A DNA stretch of 64,000 nucleotides, taken from IMG/VR virus record IMGVR_UViG_3300032296_002111, positions 1 through 64,000 of that record. One strand, 5' to 3'. Shown here in pieces: positions 1-7,491 of the stretch. This stretch comes from a virus. The notes under the pieces were generated by a model that was not told the origin of the DNA, did no database searches, and was given only the letters and a program-made list of their open reading frames with translations. Position 1 is the first letter of the stretch; the number at the start of each line of letters is the position of its first letter. Made by a program: the position numbers and the translations under genes.

Positions 1-2
1 AC

Positions 3-155
3 AAGCCCCTCTCCCTCATTCAGCTTGAAACGGGACAATTCGCCCTGTTGCCGAACAATTACGTCCTTTATGAAGAGAAACACTTCGTGAGCAAGGAGGC
101 AAGGGAACACCTCAAGCATTACAGGAGGGGAGAGGAAATATTTTGGGAAAAATAA
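3..155 (+). CDS. C-terminal fragment of an unidentified protein
   Basis: An open frame enters from the left edge and stops at TAA 153-155, giving about 50 residues that end in RRGEEIFWEK. The fragment is charged and has no recognisable domain. It lies directly upstream of the promoter of the structured RNA, so it is the last gene of a preceding unit. The 5' end is outside the window and function cannot be assigned. Confidence 0.6.
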   Translation, partial: KPLSLIQLETGQFALLPNNYVLYEEKHFVSKEAREHLKHYRRGEEIFWEK

Positions 156-189
156 TTTTGCAATTGTGAAATAAGGTTTCGTAACTTTG
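156..189 (+). promoter_or_regulatory. Bacteroidota-type promoter for the structured RNA
   Basis: A -7 box TAACTTTG lies at 182-189, with TTTTG at 156-160 (21-nt spacer) or TTG at 164-166 (15 nt) as candidate -33 elements. This matches the TTTG/TAnnTTTG architecture known for Bacteroidota sigma factors. The start should fall just before the GCCGAAAGGC hairpin at 194. A TTGTGAAA string overlapping it recurs near the promoters at 5388 and (minus strand) 54131. Confidence 0.7.
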
Positions 190-193
190 CAGA

Positions 194-296
194 GCCGAAA
201 GGCCGCTGGGTAGGAGCAGCGTTCTTAGATACTTAATTGCCCTTTGTCCGCTTAGTAGAGACTCCTACCTCGAACGGCGAACAAAGGGCTTTTTAT
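194..296 (+). ncRNA. Structured small RNA / leader with kissing-loop pseudoknot and intrinsic terminator
   Basis: No convincing ORF lies between the promoter at 182-189 and the gene at 320. The sequence gives a GNRA hairpin GCC-GAAA-GGC (194-203), a hairpin GCTG/CAGC (205-208/217-220) with the 8-nt loop GGTAGGAG, and a 9-bp stem GCCCTTTGT/ACAAAGGGC (239-247/281-289) followed by TTTTTATTTT. The loop of hairpin 2 (209-216) is perfectly complementary to CTCCTACC at 262-269 inside the loop of hairpin 3, so the pairs interleave as a pseudoknot or kissing complex. It may be a free RNA of about 100 nt or an attenuator leader for the next genes. I do not recognise it as a known family. Confidence 0.65.
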
Positions 297-298
297 TT
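239..298 (+). terminator. Intrinsic terminator at end of the structured RNA
   Basis: Nine perfect base pairs, GCCCTTTGT with ACAAAGGGC, enclose a 33-nt loop and are followed directly by TTTTTATTTT. The large loop contains the CTCCTACC strand of the pseudoknot, so folding upstream could modulate termination. Confidence 0.65.
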
Positions 299-319
299 TA
301 AAAATTTAAACAAAAAAAT

Positions 320-541
320 ATGGTAACAGTAAAATTTAAGTCTGAAATAAGGAATAGTGATGACGAGGTGACCCATCAAATAAGAATCGAAAAGGAAGAA
401 AGGTCAATGTCCGTTAAGTTTTATATTGACAAGATTAACGAGGACAAAGAGGCTAAGCAAGTTTTTGAATTTCAAATTTATTGGACCTATTTATTTAAAT
501 TCGTAAAAAGCTGCCTTGGCTCACACGTTAAAACATTTTAA
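320..541 (+). CDS. Small hypothetical protein, 73 aa
   Basis: The ATG follows the A-rich leader AAACAAAAAAAT, the usual start context of this phage. The protein is charged, with alternating beta-type segments, and has no recognised family. It is the first gene after the structured RNA terminator and would depend on readthrough of that terminator or on an unseen promoter. The next gene starts 24 bases downstream with a similar leader, suggesting one transcript. Confidence 0.55.
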   Translation: MVTVKFKSEIRNSDDEVTHQIRIEKEERSMSVKFYIDKINEDKEAKQVFEFQIYWTYLFKFVKSCLGSHVKTF

Positions 542-565
542 TTATTTATTATAAACAAAAAAATT

Positions 566-772
566 ATGTCAATTACAACAGTATTTAGAGTAAGAAGCCT
601 TGCCAATGAAAATGGAGTTGAAATGGAGCATTTTCGTGATGATGGAATTTATCAAATTAGAATCCTTGAATTAAGGGCAGGATATGAGTGGGGCGTAAGG
701 GCTTCTATTGAGTTACAAGAAATTGAAGCTGCTCAATTATTAGAATTTTTGCGACTTACAATAGAAAAATAA
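566..772 (+). CDS. Small hypothetical protein, 68 aa
   Basis: The start is preceded by ATAAACAAAAAAATT, almost the same leader as the gene before it. The product is acidic, mixed beta then alpha, and ends in an amphipathic helix (EIEAAQLLEFLRLTIEK). No family recognised. The stop is followed at once by a promoter box (TAACTTTG at 774), so it closes the first early unit. Confidence 0.6.
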   Translation: MSITTVFRVRSLANENGVEMEHFRDDGIYQIRILELRAGYEWGVRASIELQEIEAAQLLEFLRLTIEK

Positions 773-781
773 ATAACTTTG
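748..781 (+). promoter_or_regulatory. Promoter for the replication operon
   Basis: The -7 box TAACTTTG at 774-781 has TTTG at 748-751 22 nt upstream. Four bases after the box the transcript would fold GGC-GAAA-GCC (786-795), a GNRA hairpin near its 5' end, the same arrangement as at the promoter at 182. Confidence 0.6.
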
Positions 782-822
782 TTTTGGCGAAAGCCCCCGC
801 TTGGAACCGGGAAAAAATTATT

Positions 823-927
823 ATGGAAAACCTTAAACAAGCCCCTCTCGGCGTACCTGTGCAGTTTGTAATTTCTGCGTTCCAAACAGGGAAACCGGGA
901 GGGTTTTTGTTTTATGAAAGAGCGTGA
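823..927 (+). CDS. Short upstream ORF, 34 aa
   Basis: ATG 823 opens a 34-residue frame (starts MENLKQAPLG, ends FYERA) that stops inside the next gene, overlapping it by 14 bases. Its first codons, encoding KQAPL, resemble the left edge of the window. It is Gly/Pro rich and has no family. Start context is AATTATT. It could be a leader peptide coupling translation to the next gene. Coding status is uncertain. Confidence 0.4.
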   Translation: MENLKQAPLGVPVQFVISAFQTGKPGGFLFYERA

Positions 928-1672
928 TTCTATGATTTTGTACAGAAGTTTTTATGAGGCAATTATTGAGTTGCCAGAATCCAATCAGTTGGAGATTATG
1001 AAAGCTATTTTTGAGTATGGCTTTGATGGTGTTGAGCCTAATCTTTCTGGGTTATCAAAGACTATTTGGATATTAATAAAACCAAATTTGGAAGCTAATA
1101 GAAGGAAGTGGGAGAATGGATGCCAACCAAAACAGAAGCAAAGCGGAAGCAAAACAGAAGCAAAGCCGAAGCAAGGTAAAAGCAAAACCGAAGGCAATGT
1201 AGATGTAGATGTAGATGTAGATAAGGATTTAGAAGAAGATGAAAATGAAAATGAAAATGACAATACTGGTAATAATGAACCACCAAATAAAAGATTTGTT
1301 CCTCCGACCATCGAAGAAGTTGCGGAATATGTTAAATCAAAACACCCATTAGCAACAAATGATAAAGTCCTTGCCTTTGCTGAAAAGTTCTGGTCGCATT
1401 ACGAAAACAAAAGCTGGAGCTATAACGGGAATAAAAAAATGAAAAGCTGGCATCTTGCAATGCCTCAATGGAAAGAAACGATTGAAAAAACGCTTTACCA
1501 AAACAATAACGGTTATAAAGCACCAGCCTCCCCTCCAAAGAAAAACAAGGTGGAGTACTACAACACTCGTTGGCCTGATAGAATCTACATCTGCACGGAA
1601 GAGCAGTTCCAGCAGATTTGTGAAGGCAATCCCGAAGAATCCTATGTCATAAAGCGTAAATATTCTGCATGA
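914..1672 (+). CDS. DUF6291-type protein, possible replication initiator or helicase loader
   Basis: The N-terminal 70 residues (YRSFYEAIIELPESNQLEIM then IFEYGFDGVEP) match the DUF6291-like module common in Bacteroidota mobile elements. A low-complexity linker follows (Lys/Gln-rich, then VDVDVDVDKDLEEDENENEN, residues about 70-120). The C-terminal part, about 130-215, has a conserved helical block ending in SWHLAMPQW, like DnaD/helicase-loader proteins. Its stop overlaps the start of the primase-helicase, which supports a role in loading it. An alternative ATG is at 932. The exact role is inferred. Confidence 0.65.
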   Translation: MKERDSMILYRSFYEAIIELPESNQLEIMKAIFEYGFDGVEPNLSGLSKTIWILIKPNLEANRRKWENGCQPKQKQSGSKTEAKPKQGKSKTEGNVDVDVDVDKDLEEDENENENDNTGNNEPPNKRFVPPTIEEVAEYVKSKHPLATNDKVLAFAEKFWSHYENKSWSYNGNKKMKSWHLAMPQWKETIEKTLYQNNNGYKAPASPPKKNKVEYYNTRWPDRIYICTEEQFQQICEGNPEESYVIKRKYSA

Positions 1673-3534
1673 TGGAAATTAACGGATTTGAAATTGACGA
1701 GTACAATGTCTACAAGATTAAGCAAGGAGCAAGGTCATGGACCTGCCCAAAGTGCAGCCACGACCGAACCGTTAATAAAACTCAAAGATGCTTGTCGGTT
1801 TTTTGGGACACTGGCCTTGGCCAATGCAATCACTGTAAAGCCACGATTCAACTGCACACTTACAAGAAAAAATCGGCCATGAATACGCAAAAGGTTTATA
1901 AAGTACCCGCCCCAAGGCAAGAAGAAAAGACCGCATCCGATGCTTTGGCCGAATATGTTTTGAAAGATAGGGGAATTGGGCGTGAAGCCTTGGACAAACT
2001 AAAAATCGTTCAGGGGAAGCGTAAGATGCCAAAGGCCCAAAAGGAGGTTAGTGTAATCGAGTTCCCATACTTTGTGAACGGACAATGCGTAAATGTCAAA
2101 TATCGTGGCCCAAATAAGGACTTTATGTTTGAAAAGGACTGCGAGCTTGTTATGTACAACCTTGATAACGTAATGCACGAATCAGAGTGCATCATCGTAG
2201 AGGGGGAATGGGATGCCGCAGCTTTTGTGGATGCTGGATTTTTAAACGTAACGAGCGTTCCGAATGGATTTACGCCCCCTAAGCCCGATGGGTCAAGCAG
2301 CATTAAACTTTCCTACCTCGACAACTACTATCAATTTTTCGAGAACAAGGAGCGCATCTATCTTGCTGTGGATAATGACGAGCCAGGCAATCACGGAAGG
2401 GCAGAACTGATAAGAAGGTTTGGAGCCGAGAAGTGTTGGAACGTAGATTTTGCGGACTGTAAGGATGCTAATGACTACTTGAGGAAATACGGAAAAGAGG
2501 CTTTGGCCGCTACGATAGCAAACGCAAGGCAGATTCCTCTCGAAAACGTGGAAAGCGTTTACGACTTCCGTTCCGACCTTGAAAACTTCTACATCAATGG
2601 CGCACCGAGGGGATTCACCACGGGGATGGAAGGGCTTGACAAAATGTACAGCATCGAGCCGGGGCAGTACACGATAGTCACCGGACCTCCGCAAAGTGGC
2701 AAAAGTGAGTTTGTGGATTCGATATGCTTAGGGTATGCTTTGAGATATGGAATGAAAACTGCCTTCGCTTCTGCCGAGAATAAGCCGAACTATCTTCATG
2801 CTGATAAAATCTTGCGGAAGATAAACGGGTTTAGGCCATCCAGCACCGACTATCTCAAGTCTAAAAAATGGAATAGGGCGATAGATTTTTATTCAGAACA
2901 TTTTTTCCATGTTGAGTTTAGGGATGGGTATAACCTGCAAAAGATATTGGCCAAGTTTGAGGAACTTGTGCATAGAAAGGGCGTAAGAGTTTTTGTGATT
3001 GACCCATTCAACAAAGCGAAGCTGAAGGAAAGCGCAAGCAAAAACATAAACGACTACACTGCCGACTATCTGATGGAGATTGATACCTTCTGTCGTAAGA
3101 CCAATAGCATCGTGTATCTGGTTGCCCATCCGACCAAGATGAAAAAGATAGACGGGACTAACACCTATCCGATGCCAGATGCCTATGACATTAAGGGCGG
3201 AGGAGAAATGTTTGACATGGCCTATCACATTCTTGGCCTCACCCGAAACATGGAGGGCGAGTATGTTTCCGTAAGAACCCTGAAGGTAAAGTTTCAGCAC
3301 TTAGGAAACTATGGGGAAGAGGGATATTTCAAGTGGAACATAAATAACGGCAGATACGAAACAATAGATTTTGAGCCGAAAGAGGGAGGAACCATCCCGA
3401 TGCCAGTTTGGAATAACAGATATTGGCTTGAGGAGGAAAAGGACAATGAGGAAAAACCACATGAGTTCAGGATTGACAGTTTTGAGAAAGAAAAGTTTTT
3501 AACAGCCCTTGAAACCAATGAAGCCCCATTCTAA
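1669..3534 (+). CDS. Primase-helicase (zinc finger, Toprim and DnaB-type ATPase)
   Basis: The 621-residue protein has the layout of T7 gp4/Twinkle-like bifunctional enzymes. A Cys4 zinc site (C26, C29, C53, C56) is followed by a Toprim core with IVEGEWDA near residue 178 and LAVDNDEPG near 233. A RecA-like helicase domain carries the Walker A motif GPPQSGKS near 339-346 and a Walker B-type strand VFVIDPFN near 440. It should prime and unwind DNA at the phage fork. It overlaps the preceding gene by 4 bases (ATGATG) and leads into a hypothetical gene. Confidence 0.9.
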   Translation: MMEINGFEIDEYNVYKIKQGARSWTCPKCSHDRTVNKTQRCLSVFWDTGLGQCNHCKATIQLHTYKKKSAMNTQKVYKVPAPRQEEKTASDALAEYVLKDRGIGREALDKLKIVQGKRKMPKAQKEVSVIEFPYFVNGQCVNVKYRGPNKDFMFEKDCELVMYNLDNVMHESECIIVEGEWDAAAFVDAGFLNVTSVPNGFTPPKPDGSSSIKLSYLDNYYQFFENKERIYLAVDNDEPGNHGRAELIRRFGAEKCWNVDFADCKDANDYLRKYGKEALAATIANARQIPLENVESVYDFRSDLENFYINGAPRGFTTGMEGLDKMYSIEPGQYTIVTGPPQSGKSEFVDSICLGYALRYGMKTAFASAENKPNYLHADKILRKINGFRPSSTDYLKSKKWNRAIDFYSEHFFHVEFRDGYNLQKILAKFEELVHRKGVRVFVIDPFNKAKLKESASKNINDYTADYLMEIDTFCRKTNSIVYLVAHPTKMKKIDGTNTYPMPDAYDIKGGGEMFDMAYHILGLTRNMEGEYVSVRTLKVKFQHLGNYGEEGYFKWNINNGRYETIDFEPKEGGTIPMPVWNNRYWLEEEKDNEEKPHEFRIDSFEKEKFLTALETNEAPF

Positions 3535-3961
3535 TCCAGCCCAACGGAAATGGGAGATAGTGGAAACCTTCTGTTTCTCCTACATCTGCCAACCGCACCC
3601 AGAATACTGGGAAGACGATGAGTTCATGGCGGAACGTGAATTTCTCCTGAAAGCCATAGGAAATAACGTCCACGTTACGAACTGGAAACAGATATTCAAG
3701 GAATATTCCGAAATGAGGCCCGTAACATTGAGCATAAAACACGCAAAGGAATTTTATGAAGCGGAAGTCCAAAATAGGAAAACAGACGCTTATAAAGCGA
3801 TTGAGGGCTATTTCTCAAAAGTGGACAACCAGAGGGAAATTATACGCAACACACCCGATTGCGACATAGCCATTGTAACCACTTACATGAAAGAGGGAGA
3901 TTCTTATTTCTCCTGCAAGGGAGCAGATGTTTCACATTTAAAGAAAAATAAAAAGAAATGA
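3518..3961 (+). CDS. Hypothetical protein, 147 aa
   Basis: The start is ATG 3518, overlapping the end of the helicase gene by 17 bases. An earlier TTG at 3509 is possible but less likely. The product is helical, with aromatic-rich YICQPHPEYWEDDEF near the N-terminus and a Lys-rich tail. No family recognised. It overlaps the next gene by 4 bases, so it belongs to the replication operon and probably has a replication or recombination accessory role. Confidence 0.7.
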   Translation: MKPHSNPAQRKWEIVETFCFSYICQPHPEYWEDDEFMAEREFLLKAIGNNVHVTNWKQIFKEYSEMRPVTLSIKHAKEFYEAEVQNRKTDAYKAIEGYFSKVDNQREIIRNTPDCDIAIVTTYMKEGDSYFSCKGADVSHLKKNKKK

Positions 3962-4356
3962 TAGACTTAGTAATTGATTTTGACTCACAGGAGGACAAAG
4001 CCAAGCTGTTCGGCCTCCTGAAGCACCTTAAAGGACGCCACGCGGTAGGGATAAAGAAAGACCGAAGAGGGCGTTCAAGCAATCAATCAAAATACTACTG
4101 GGGAGTTGTGCTTGGATATTTTGGGGAAGAGACTGGATATTCAAAGGAAGAGAGTCATCAAATTTTGGGCAGAATGTTCCTCCGTTACGACAAACAAATG
4201 CCCGATGGGACAACCGAATCATTTGTGCGTTCCACAACGTCCCTGAACACGCTGGAATTTGAAGAGTATTTGGAAAAGATACGCATATTTGCCCTTTCGG
4301 AACTGGCAACGTACATTCCGCTTCCGAACGAGATAGTATATGAAGCGAACCGCTAA
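3958..4356 (+). CDS. NinB-like recombination accessory protein
   Basis: A 132-residue protein with the pattern of phage NinB/YbcN proteins: an N-terminal alpha/beta part with KKDRRGRSSNQSKYYWG, a central helix pair, and SFVRSTTSLNTLEFEEYL followed by a helix and IPLPNE near the C-terminus. NinB proteins of lambdoid phages bind DNA and assist homologous recombination. It sits between replication genes and an HNH nuclease, the usual context. Confidence 0.75.
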   Translation: MIDLVIDFDSQEDKAKLFGLLKHLKGRHAVGIKKDRRGRSSNQSKYYWGVVLGYFGEETGYSKEESHQILGRMFLRYDKQMPDGTTESFVRSTTSLNTLEFEEYLEKIRIFALSELATYIPLPNEIVYEANR

Positions 4357-4735
4357 GAAACCTGTAAAGCCCCGTGTGGAACGCACCCGAAACGCTGGGA
4401 GCGAAACAACCAGCCAACACATGGGAAAGATACGTTCCGCTTTACGGAATATTTCCAGATGGTGGAAGCCCTTTGCCATTGCCCTGAAGGCCGCCTCCCA
4501 CACCTCCTATGTCGGCAGGTCGAAAAGGGTGCTATACTTGTGTGCCGCCTGCAATAAGTTTTACGGAAGAAAGAACGTGGAGGTGAACCACATCATTCCG
4601 GCAGGCAGCCTAAAGTCCTACGATGACCTTCCTGATTTCTGCCGTAGGCTTTTTGTCGAGGACGTAAGCCAGCTTGAAGTGCTGTGCAAGGAGTGCCACA
4701 AGGAAGAAACGAAGCAACAAAGAGAGAATAAATGA
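4340..4735 (+). CDS. HNH endonuclease-like protein
   Basis: After a basic, poorly structured N-terminus of about 55 residues, the protein has CAACNKFYG, then VNHIIPAGS and LCKECHKEE. This is a zinc-bound HNH nuclease core with CxxC/CxxC pairs and the catalytic NHI(I)P segment. It resembles phage HNH proteins that sit next to NinB. It overlaps the gene before by 17 bases and ThyX by 4. A role in DNA processing is inferred from family and neighbours. Confidence 0.8.
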   Translation: MKRTAKKPVKPRVERTRNAGSETTSQHMGKIRSALRNISRWWKPFAIALKAASHTSYVGRSKRVLYLCAACNKFYGRKNVEVNHIIPAGSLKSYDDLPDFCRRLFVEDVSQLEVLCKECHKEETKQQRENK

Positions 4736-5370
4736 ATATAGAACTTATTGGCCACTACGGGTCTGATGAAATTATTGCCTTGTCTGCTTGGACAAGTACG
4801 TCAAGGAATCTTTCCGATGAAAAGCGTTCTCGAATCCAACAAATGATTGAGCGCCTTTGGATGGATGGGCATGAAACGCCATTTGAAAAAGGCATTGTAC
4901 ACTTTCTTGTTGATAGCGACATAGCATCTCACATTCATTTGCTAAAACATCGCATAAGCAGTTTAAATGCCGAATCTGCACGTTACAAAGAACTAAAAGA
5001 GGATAGGTATATCATCCCCAAAGACTGGGAGGGAAATGAAGTTCTGGAGTATTGGGCTAAAAAACTAAATGAATCATCTGTGTACATGAATGATATGTAT
5101 CATAAGTGCATAGATGAAATCACGCCAATAATCGGCAGGAAGAGGGCAAAAGAGTCTGCAAGGTATTTTAAGATGTACAACTCTGTGATTAGCTGTGACG
5201 TTATGTTTAACATGAGGTCCTTTGCCAACTTTCAAAAACTCAGAAACTCAGAACACGCACAGAAAGAAATCAGAGATATTGCAGCCGCAATGTGGAGCCT
5301 TGTAGAGCAAATAGAAGGCAATCCATTCGAGCATACAATGGCTGCCATTCGGGCAAAAAACATCATTTAG
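4732..5370 (+). CDS. thyX: Flavin-dependent thymidylate synthase ThyX
   Basis: A 212-residue ThyX homologue, near the usual size. The signature appears as KHRISSLNAESARY (residues about 72-85), where the family has RHRxxSxNxxSxRY: the first Arg is Lys and the usual Glu after Asn is Ala, while the active-site Ser and following Arg-Tyr remain. The C-terminal block MFNMRSFANFQKLR and HAQKEIRDIA is also typical. The enzyme makes dTMP from dUMP with FAD and methylene-tetrahydrofolate, supporting phage DNA synthesis. It is the last gene before a new promoter at 5405. Confidence 0.92.
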   Translation: MNIELIGHYGSDEIIALSAWTSTSRNLSDEKRSRIQQMIERLWMDGHETPFEKGIVHFLVDSDIASHIHLLKHRISSLNAESARYKELKEDRYIIPKDWEGNEVLEYWAKKLNESSVYMNDMYHKCIDEITPIIGRKRAKESARYFKMYNSVISCDVMFNMRSFANFQKLRNSEHAQKEIRDIAAAMWSLVEQIEGNPFEHTMAAIRAKNII

Positions 5371-5387
5371 AATAAAAAAGTTTCGTG

Positions 5388-5412
5388 TTGTGAAAAAACT
5401 CCTATACATTTG
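5388..5412 (+). promoter_or_regulatory. Promoter for the co-chaperonin operon
   Basis: The -7 box TACATTTG is at 5405-5412 and TTG at 5388-5390 (14-nt spacer), inside TTGTGAAA, a string shared with the promoter at 164. It lies in the 53-base gap between thyX and the next gene, whose ATG is 11 bases below the box. Confidence 0.6.
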
Positions 5413-5423
5413 CGCCCTAAGCA

Positions 5424-5675
5424 ATGTATATGGAAGAAGAACAGAAACAATTTCTAAAGGCCGTTAAATACCACGCTATTGCGTTTTTTGCGGCCTTTCT
5501 CGGCTTGTACATTATAGCCGCATTCGTAGCATGGGAATGGAGAATGAAAGAATGGTGGTGGAGCATCCGCTTCTTCAACCTGGCCTTTTCCGTCTATTTG
5601 TCATATATGTATGCCCCTTTGTTTTATAAAAAAGAAGAAGAAATTTTAAATGACGAATATTATGGAACACCCTAA
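5424..5675 (+). CDS. Small membrane protein, 83 aa
   Basis: Two hydrophobic stretches, residues about 17-36 (IAFFAAFLGLYIIAAFVAW) and about 48-66, are separated by a Trp-rich basic segment (RMKEWWWSIR). The tail is acidic. ATG codons are at 5424 and 5430. It is probably an inner-membrane protein of unknown role. The next gene starts inside its last codons, so the two are translationally coupled. Confidence 0.65.
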   Translation: MYMEEEQKQFLKAVKYHAIAFFAAFLGLYIIAAFVAWEWRMKEWWWSIRFFNLAFSVYLSYMYAPLFYKKEEEILNDEYYGTP

Positions 5676-5934
5676 TGTAACAATGATTGAGAACCGGGTG
5701 CTTGTCCTTGCTGACAAAGCTGCCGAGTTCCTTGATGAGAATGGCCTTATTGCTATTCCTGATTCTATAAAGGAAACCCCTCCACAAGGCACTGTAATTG
5801 CCGTTGGCAACAAGGTGGAAGTGGTTAAGAAGGACGACAGGGTTCTTTACACTAAGAACGTAGGCGTAAAGGCTGAGTTCAATAAAGTGGAATACCTCAT
5901 CCTTCGGGAACACGACATTCATTGCATCCTTTAA
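5650..5934 (+). CDS. GroES-like co-chaperonin
   Basis: 94 residues with the Cpn10 layout: NRVLVLAD strand, a mobile-loop-like segment NGLIAIPDSIKETPPQG, GTVIAVGNKVEVVKKDDRVLY, and the C-terminal YLILREHDIHCIL, close to GroES 'EYLILREDDILAIL'. It should cap host GroEL, as T4 gp31 does for capsid folding. ATG codons at 5650, 5662 and 5683 are possible; 5650 overlaps the preceding gene by 26 bases. The gene next to it also looks GroES-derived. Confidence 0.85.
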   Translation: MTNIMEHPNVTMIENRVLVLADKAAEFLDENGLIAIPDSIKETPPQGTVIAVGNKVEVVKKDDRVLYTKNVGVKAEFNKVEYLILREHDIHCIL

Positions 5935-5935
5935 T

Positions 5936-6580
5936 ATGGCATTCGTAGCCCAATATACACACTCACTCAAGCCCGTAAGGGAGTACCTTGTCAAAATTGA
6001 CGGCATCTACAAAGAGGTCGAACAATACGGCACACTTCTTCTCCACAGACCTTCTAACGTATATAACGAAACGAGTGGACTATGTGAAGAAGGCGTTGTG
6101 GTCAAGGCTCCCTTACAGGGCGAGCTTGAGGAGGACATTATAGGAAAGAAGGTGCGCTTTTGGTTTAGCGATGCCCATGCGACATACAAAGGGAATATGC
6201 CGAAGATTGACGAGCATTTGCTTGTTATGCCCACAAGCATTATTTCCGTTGATGGACAAATGGCTGGCGAGTACATTTATTGTAAGCCAATAGAGACCTT
6301 CCGCTCTGCCTCTGGCCTCATTATTCCCAACATTGAATATGTCAGTTACGACACTATGCAGAAGCCCGTTCAGAACATTCGGGAGTTCTACACAGACAGA
6401 GGCCGTGTTGTTGGCAAGAATAATCACTTCCCTGAAGGCACGGTGCTGTGGTGGGGAGATGAGTCCAATGTCCGTTTAGGGTGGGACTCAGGTTTCCTTG
6501 TAAGGAAACGAATGGTGATTCTTAGTGGCCCTGATGCTGAAAGAATGAGTTACGTTAAGAGGGCTACAAGAAAAGTATAG
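5936..6580 (+). CDS. Probable tandem (double) GroES-like protein
   Basis: The 214 residues look like two Cpn10-type modules. The first, about 30-110, has YGTLLLHRPSN, ETSGLCEEGVVV and HLLVMPTSIISV. The second, about 115-205, has GEYIYCKPIETFRSASGLIIPN, where SGLIIP is the GroES mobile-loop core, then GRVVGKNNHFPEGTVLWW and RMVILSG. It follows the single-domain GroES gene by one base. A co-chaperonin function is inferred. It might make a hetero-oligomeric cap with the preceding protein. Confidence 0.55.
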   Translation: MAFVAQYTHSLKPVREYLVKIDGIYKEVEQYGTLLLHRPSNVYNETSGLCEEGVVVKAPLQGELEEDIIGKKVRFWFSDAHATYKGNMPKIDEHLLVMPTSIISVDGQMAGEYIYCKPIETFRSASGLIIPNIEYVSYDTMQKPVQNIREFYTDRGRVVGKNNHFPEGTVLWWGDESNVRLGWDSGFLVRKRMVILSGPDAERMSYVKRATRKV

Positions 6581-6582
6581 CA

Positions 6583-6918
6583 ATGGCAATAACTAAAAAG
6601 GAGGTAAAACTTTTCAAGGAAAAGAAACGAAAGGGAAGACCCATCAAATATGACTTTACGGCGTTTAAAAAGACGGGTACTAAGTTTTTGGTATTCGAGG
6701 GTATTGGGCTTAAAGAGTACGATTCCATTCGCTCCACTTTTGCGAGATGGAGAAGAAGGTATGGCGTTGAGGGCCGTTTTGAGTACGATATCGTCCCGGC
6801 AACAGATATGTTCCCCTCCTACATTGCCATCTGGCGACAAAAGCCAAGAACCCAAGACATGATAAGGGAGCAGCTATTGAGGCAACAAGAAGGCTATGGC
6901 ATACAAGATAGAGAATGA
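6583..6918 (+). CDS. Hypothetical basic protein, 111 aa
   Basis: The N-terminus is Lys/Arg-rich (KKEVKLFKEKKRKGRPIKY) with an AT-hook-like GRP core. A helix with RSTFARWRRRYG follows, then a beta-rich part and a Gln-rich tail. DNA or RNA binding is plausible from composition only. It starts two bases after the double GroES gene and overlaps the next frame by 23 bases. Confidence 0.65.
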   Translation: MAITKKEVKLFKEKKRKGRPIKYDFTAFKKTGTKFLVFEGIGLKEYDSIRSTFARWRRRYGVEGRFEYDIVPATDMFPSYIAIWRQKPRTQDMIREQLLRQQEGYGIQDRE

Positions 6919-7219
6919 ACGGATATGGACCTCATACACGATTTACAGAAGAGGCCGCTTCCGTTTCTTCCATTTTGACGAGTTCCTTGAGAAGGGGATT
7001 CAGTTCTTTCCTTATGGCACAATACCTGAAATAAGCAGAGCATGGAACATAACAAAGAAGCTTCTGAAAACAAGGTCAAGGCCGAAGGCTCAAAGTGGGA
7101 ATTGCAATGGGGTGGAGGGGATATATGTCTTCCGCCTTCCAAGGATATATGGCGAAGAGTATTTAACAAAAACCTTAGATGCTATGAGGTTTACATCCGA
7201 AAAACCAACATACTTGTAG
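6896..7219 (+). CDS. Hypothetical protein, 107 aa, overlapped in another frame
   Basis: The first 50 residues are protein-like (TSYTIYRRGRFRFFHFDEFL) and the frame stays open to TAG 7219. The last 178 bases are shared with the ORF at 7042 in a different frame, so one of two things holds: real dual coding or a frameshift joining the two. I cannot decide which. No family recognised. Confidence 0.5.
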   Translation: MAYKIENERIWTSYTIYRRGRFRFFHFDEFLEKGIQFFPYGTIPEISRAWNITKKLLKTRSRPKAQSGNCNGVEGIYVFRLPRIYGEEYLTKTLDAMRFTSEKPTYL

Positions 7220-7491
7220 CCACTGGCATTGGGAACACGGCTGACAGCTTCCTCATAGGGAGCCTTCCTGTCATTGTCGAAATGATGTCGAAAATTATAA
7301 ATGAAATAGAAAATGGCGAAGTTGACGAAAAAACATTCCGAGGACTTAAACACATCATCAACACCTTCAAGAAAAATATCCGAAAGGGAGAGACAATGGA
7401 TAGAAATGGTGTATTCGGATGGGATAGCCCTGAGTTACACTTGGGAGGGGAGGATGGCGGAAACATCACGGAGGTTGGGCTATACGATTGA
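7042..7491 (+). CDS. Hypothetical protein, 149 aa, overlapping both neighbours
   Basis: The frame has an ordinary globular look in the middle (CYEVYIRKTNILVATGIGNT) followed by a helix and a charged region. It shares 178 bases with the gene before it and 179 with the gene after it, both in another frame. No family recognised. The context just upstream of the terminase suggests a packaging or head-related role, but this is only positional. Confidence 0.55.
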   Translation: MEHNKEASENKVKAEGSKWELQWGGGDICLPPSKDIWRRVFNKNLRCYEVYIRKTNILVATGIGNTADSFLIGSLPVIVEMMSKIINEIENGEVDEKTFRGLKHIINTFKKNIRKGETMDRNGVFGWDSPELHLGGEDGGNITEVGLYD

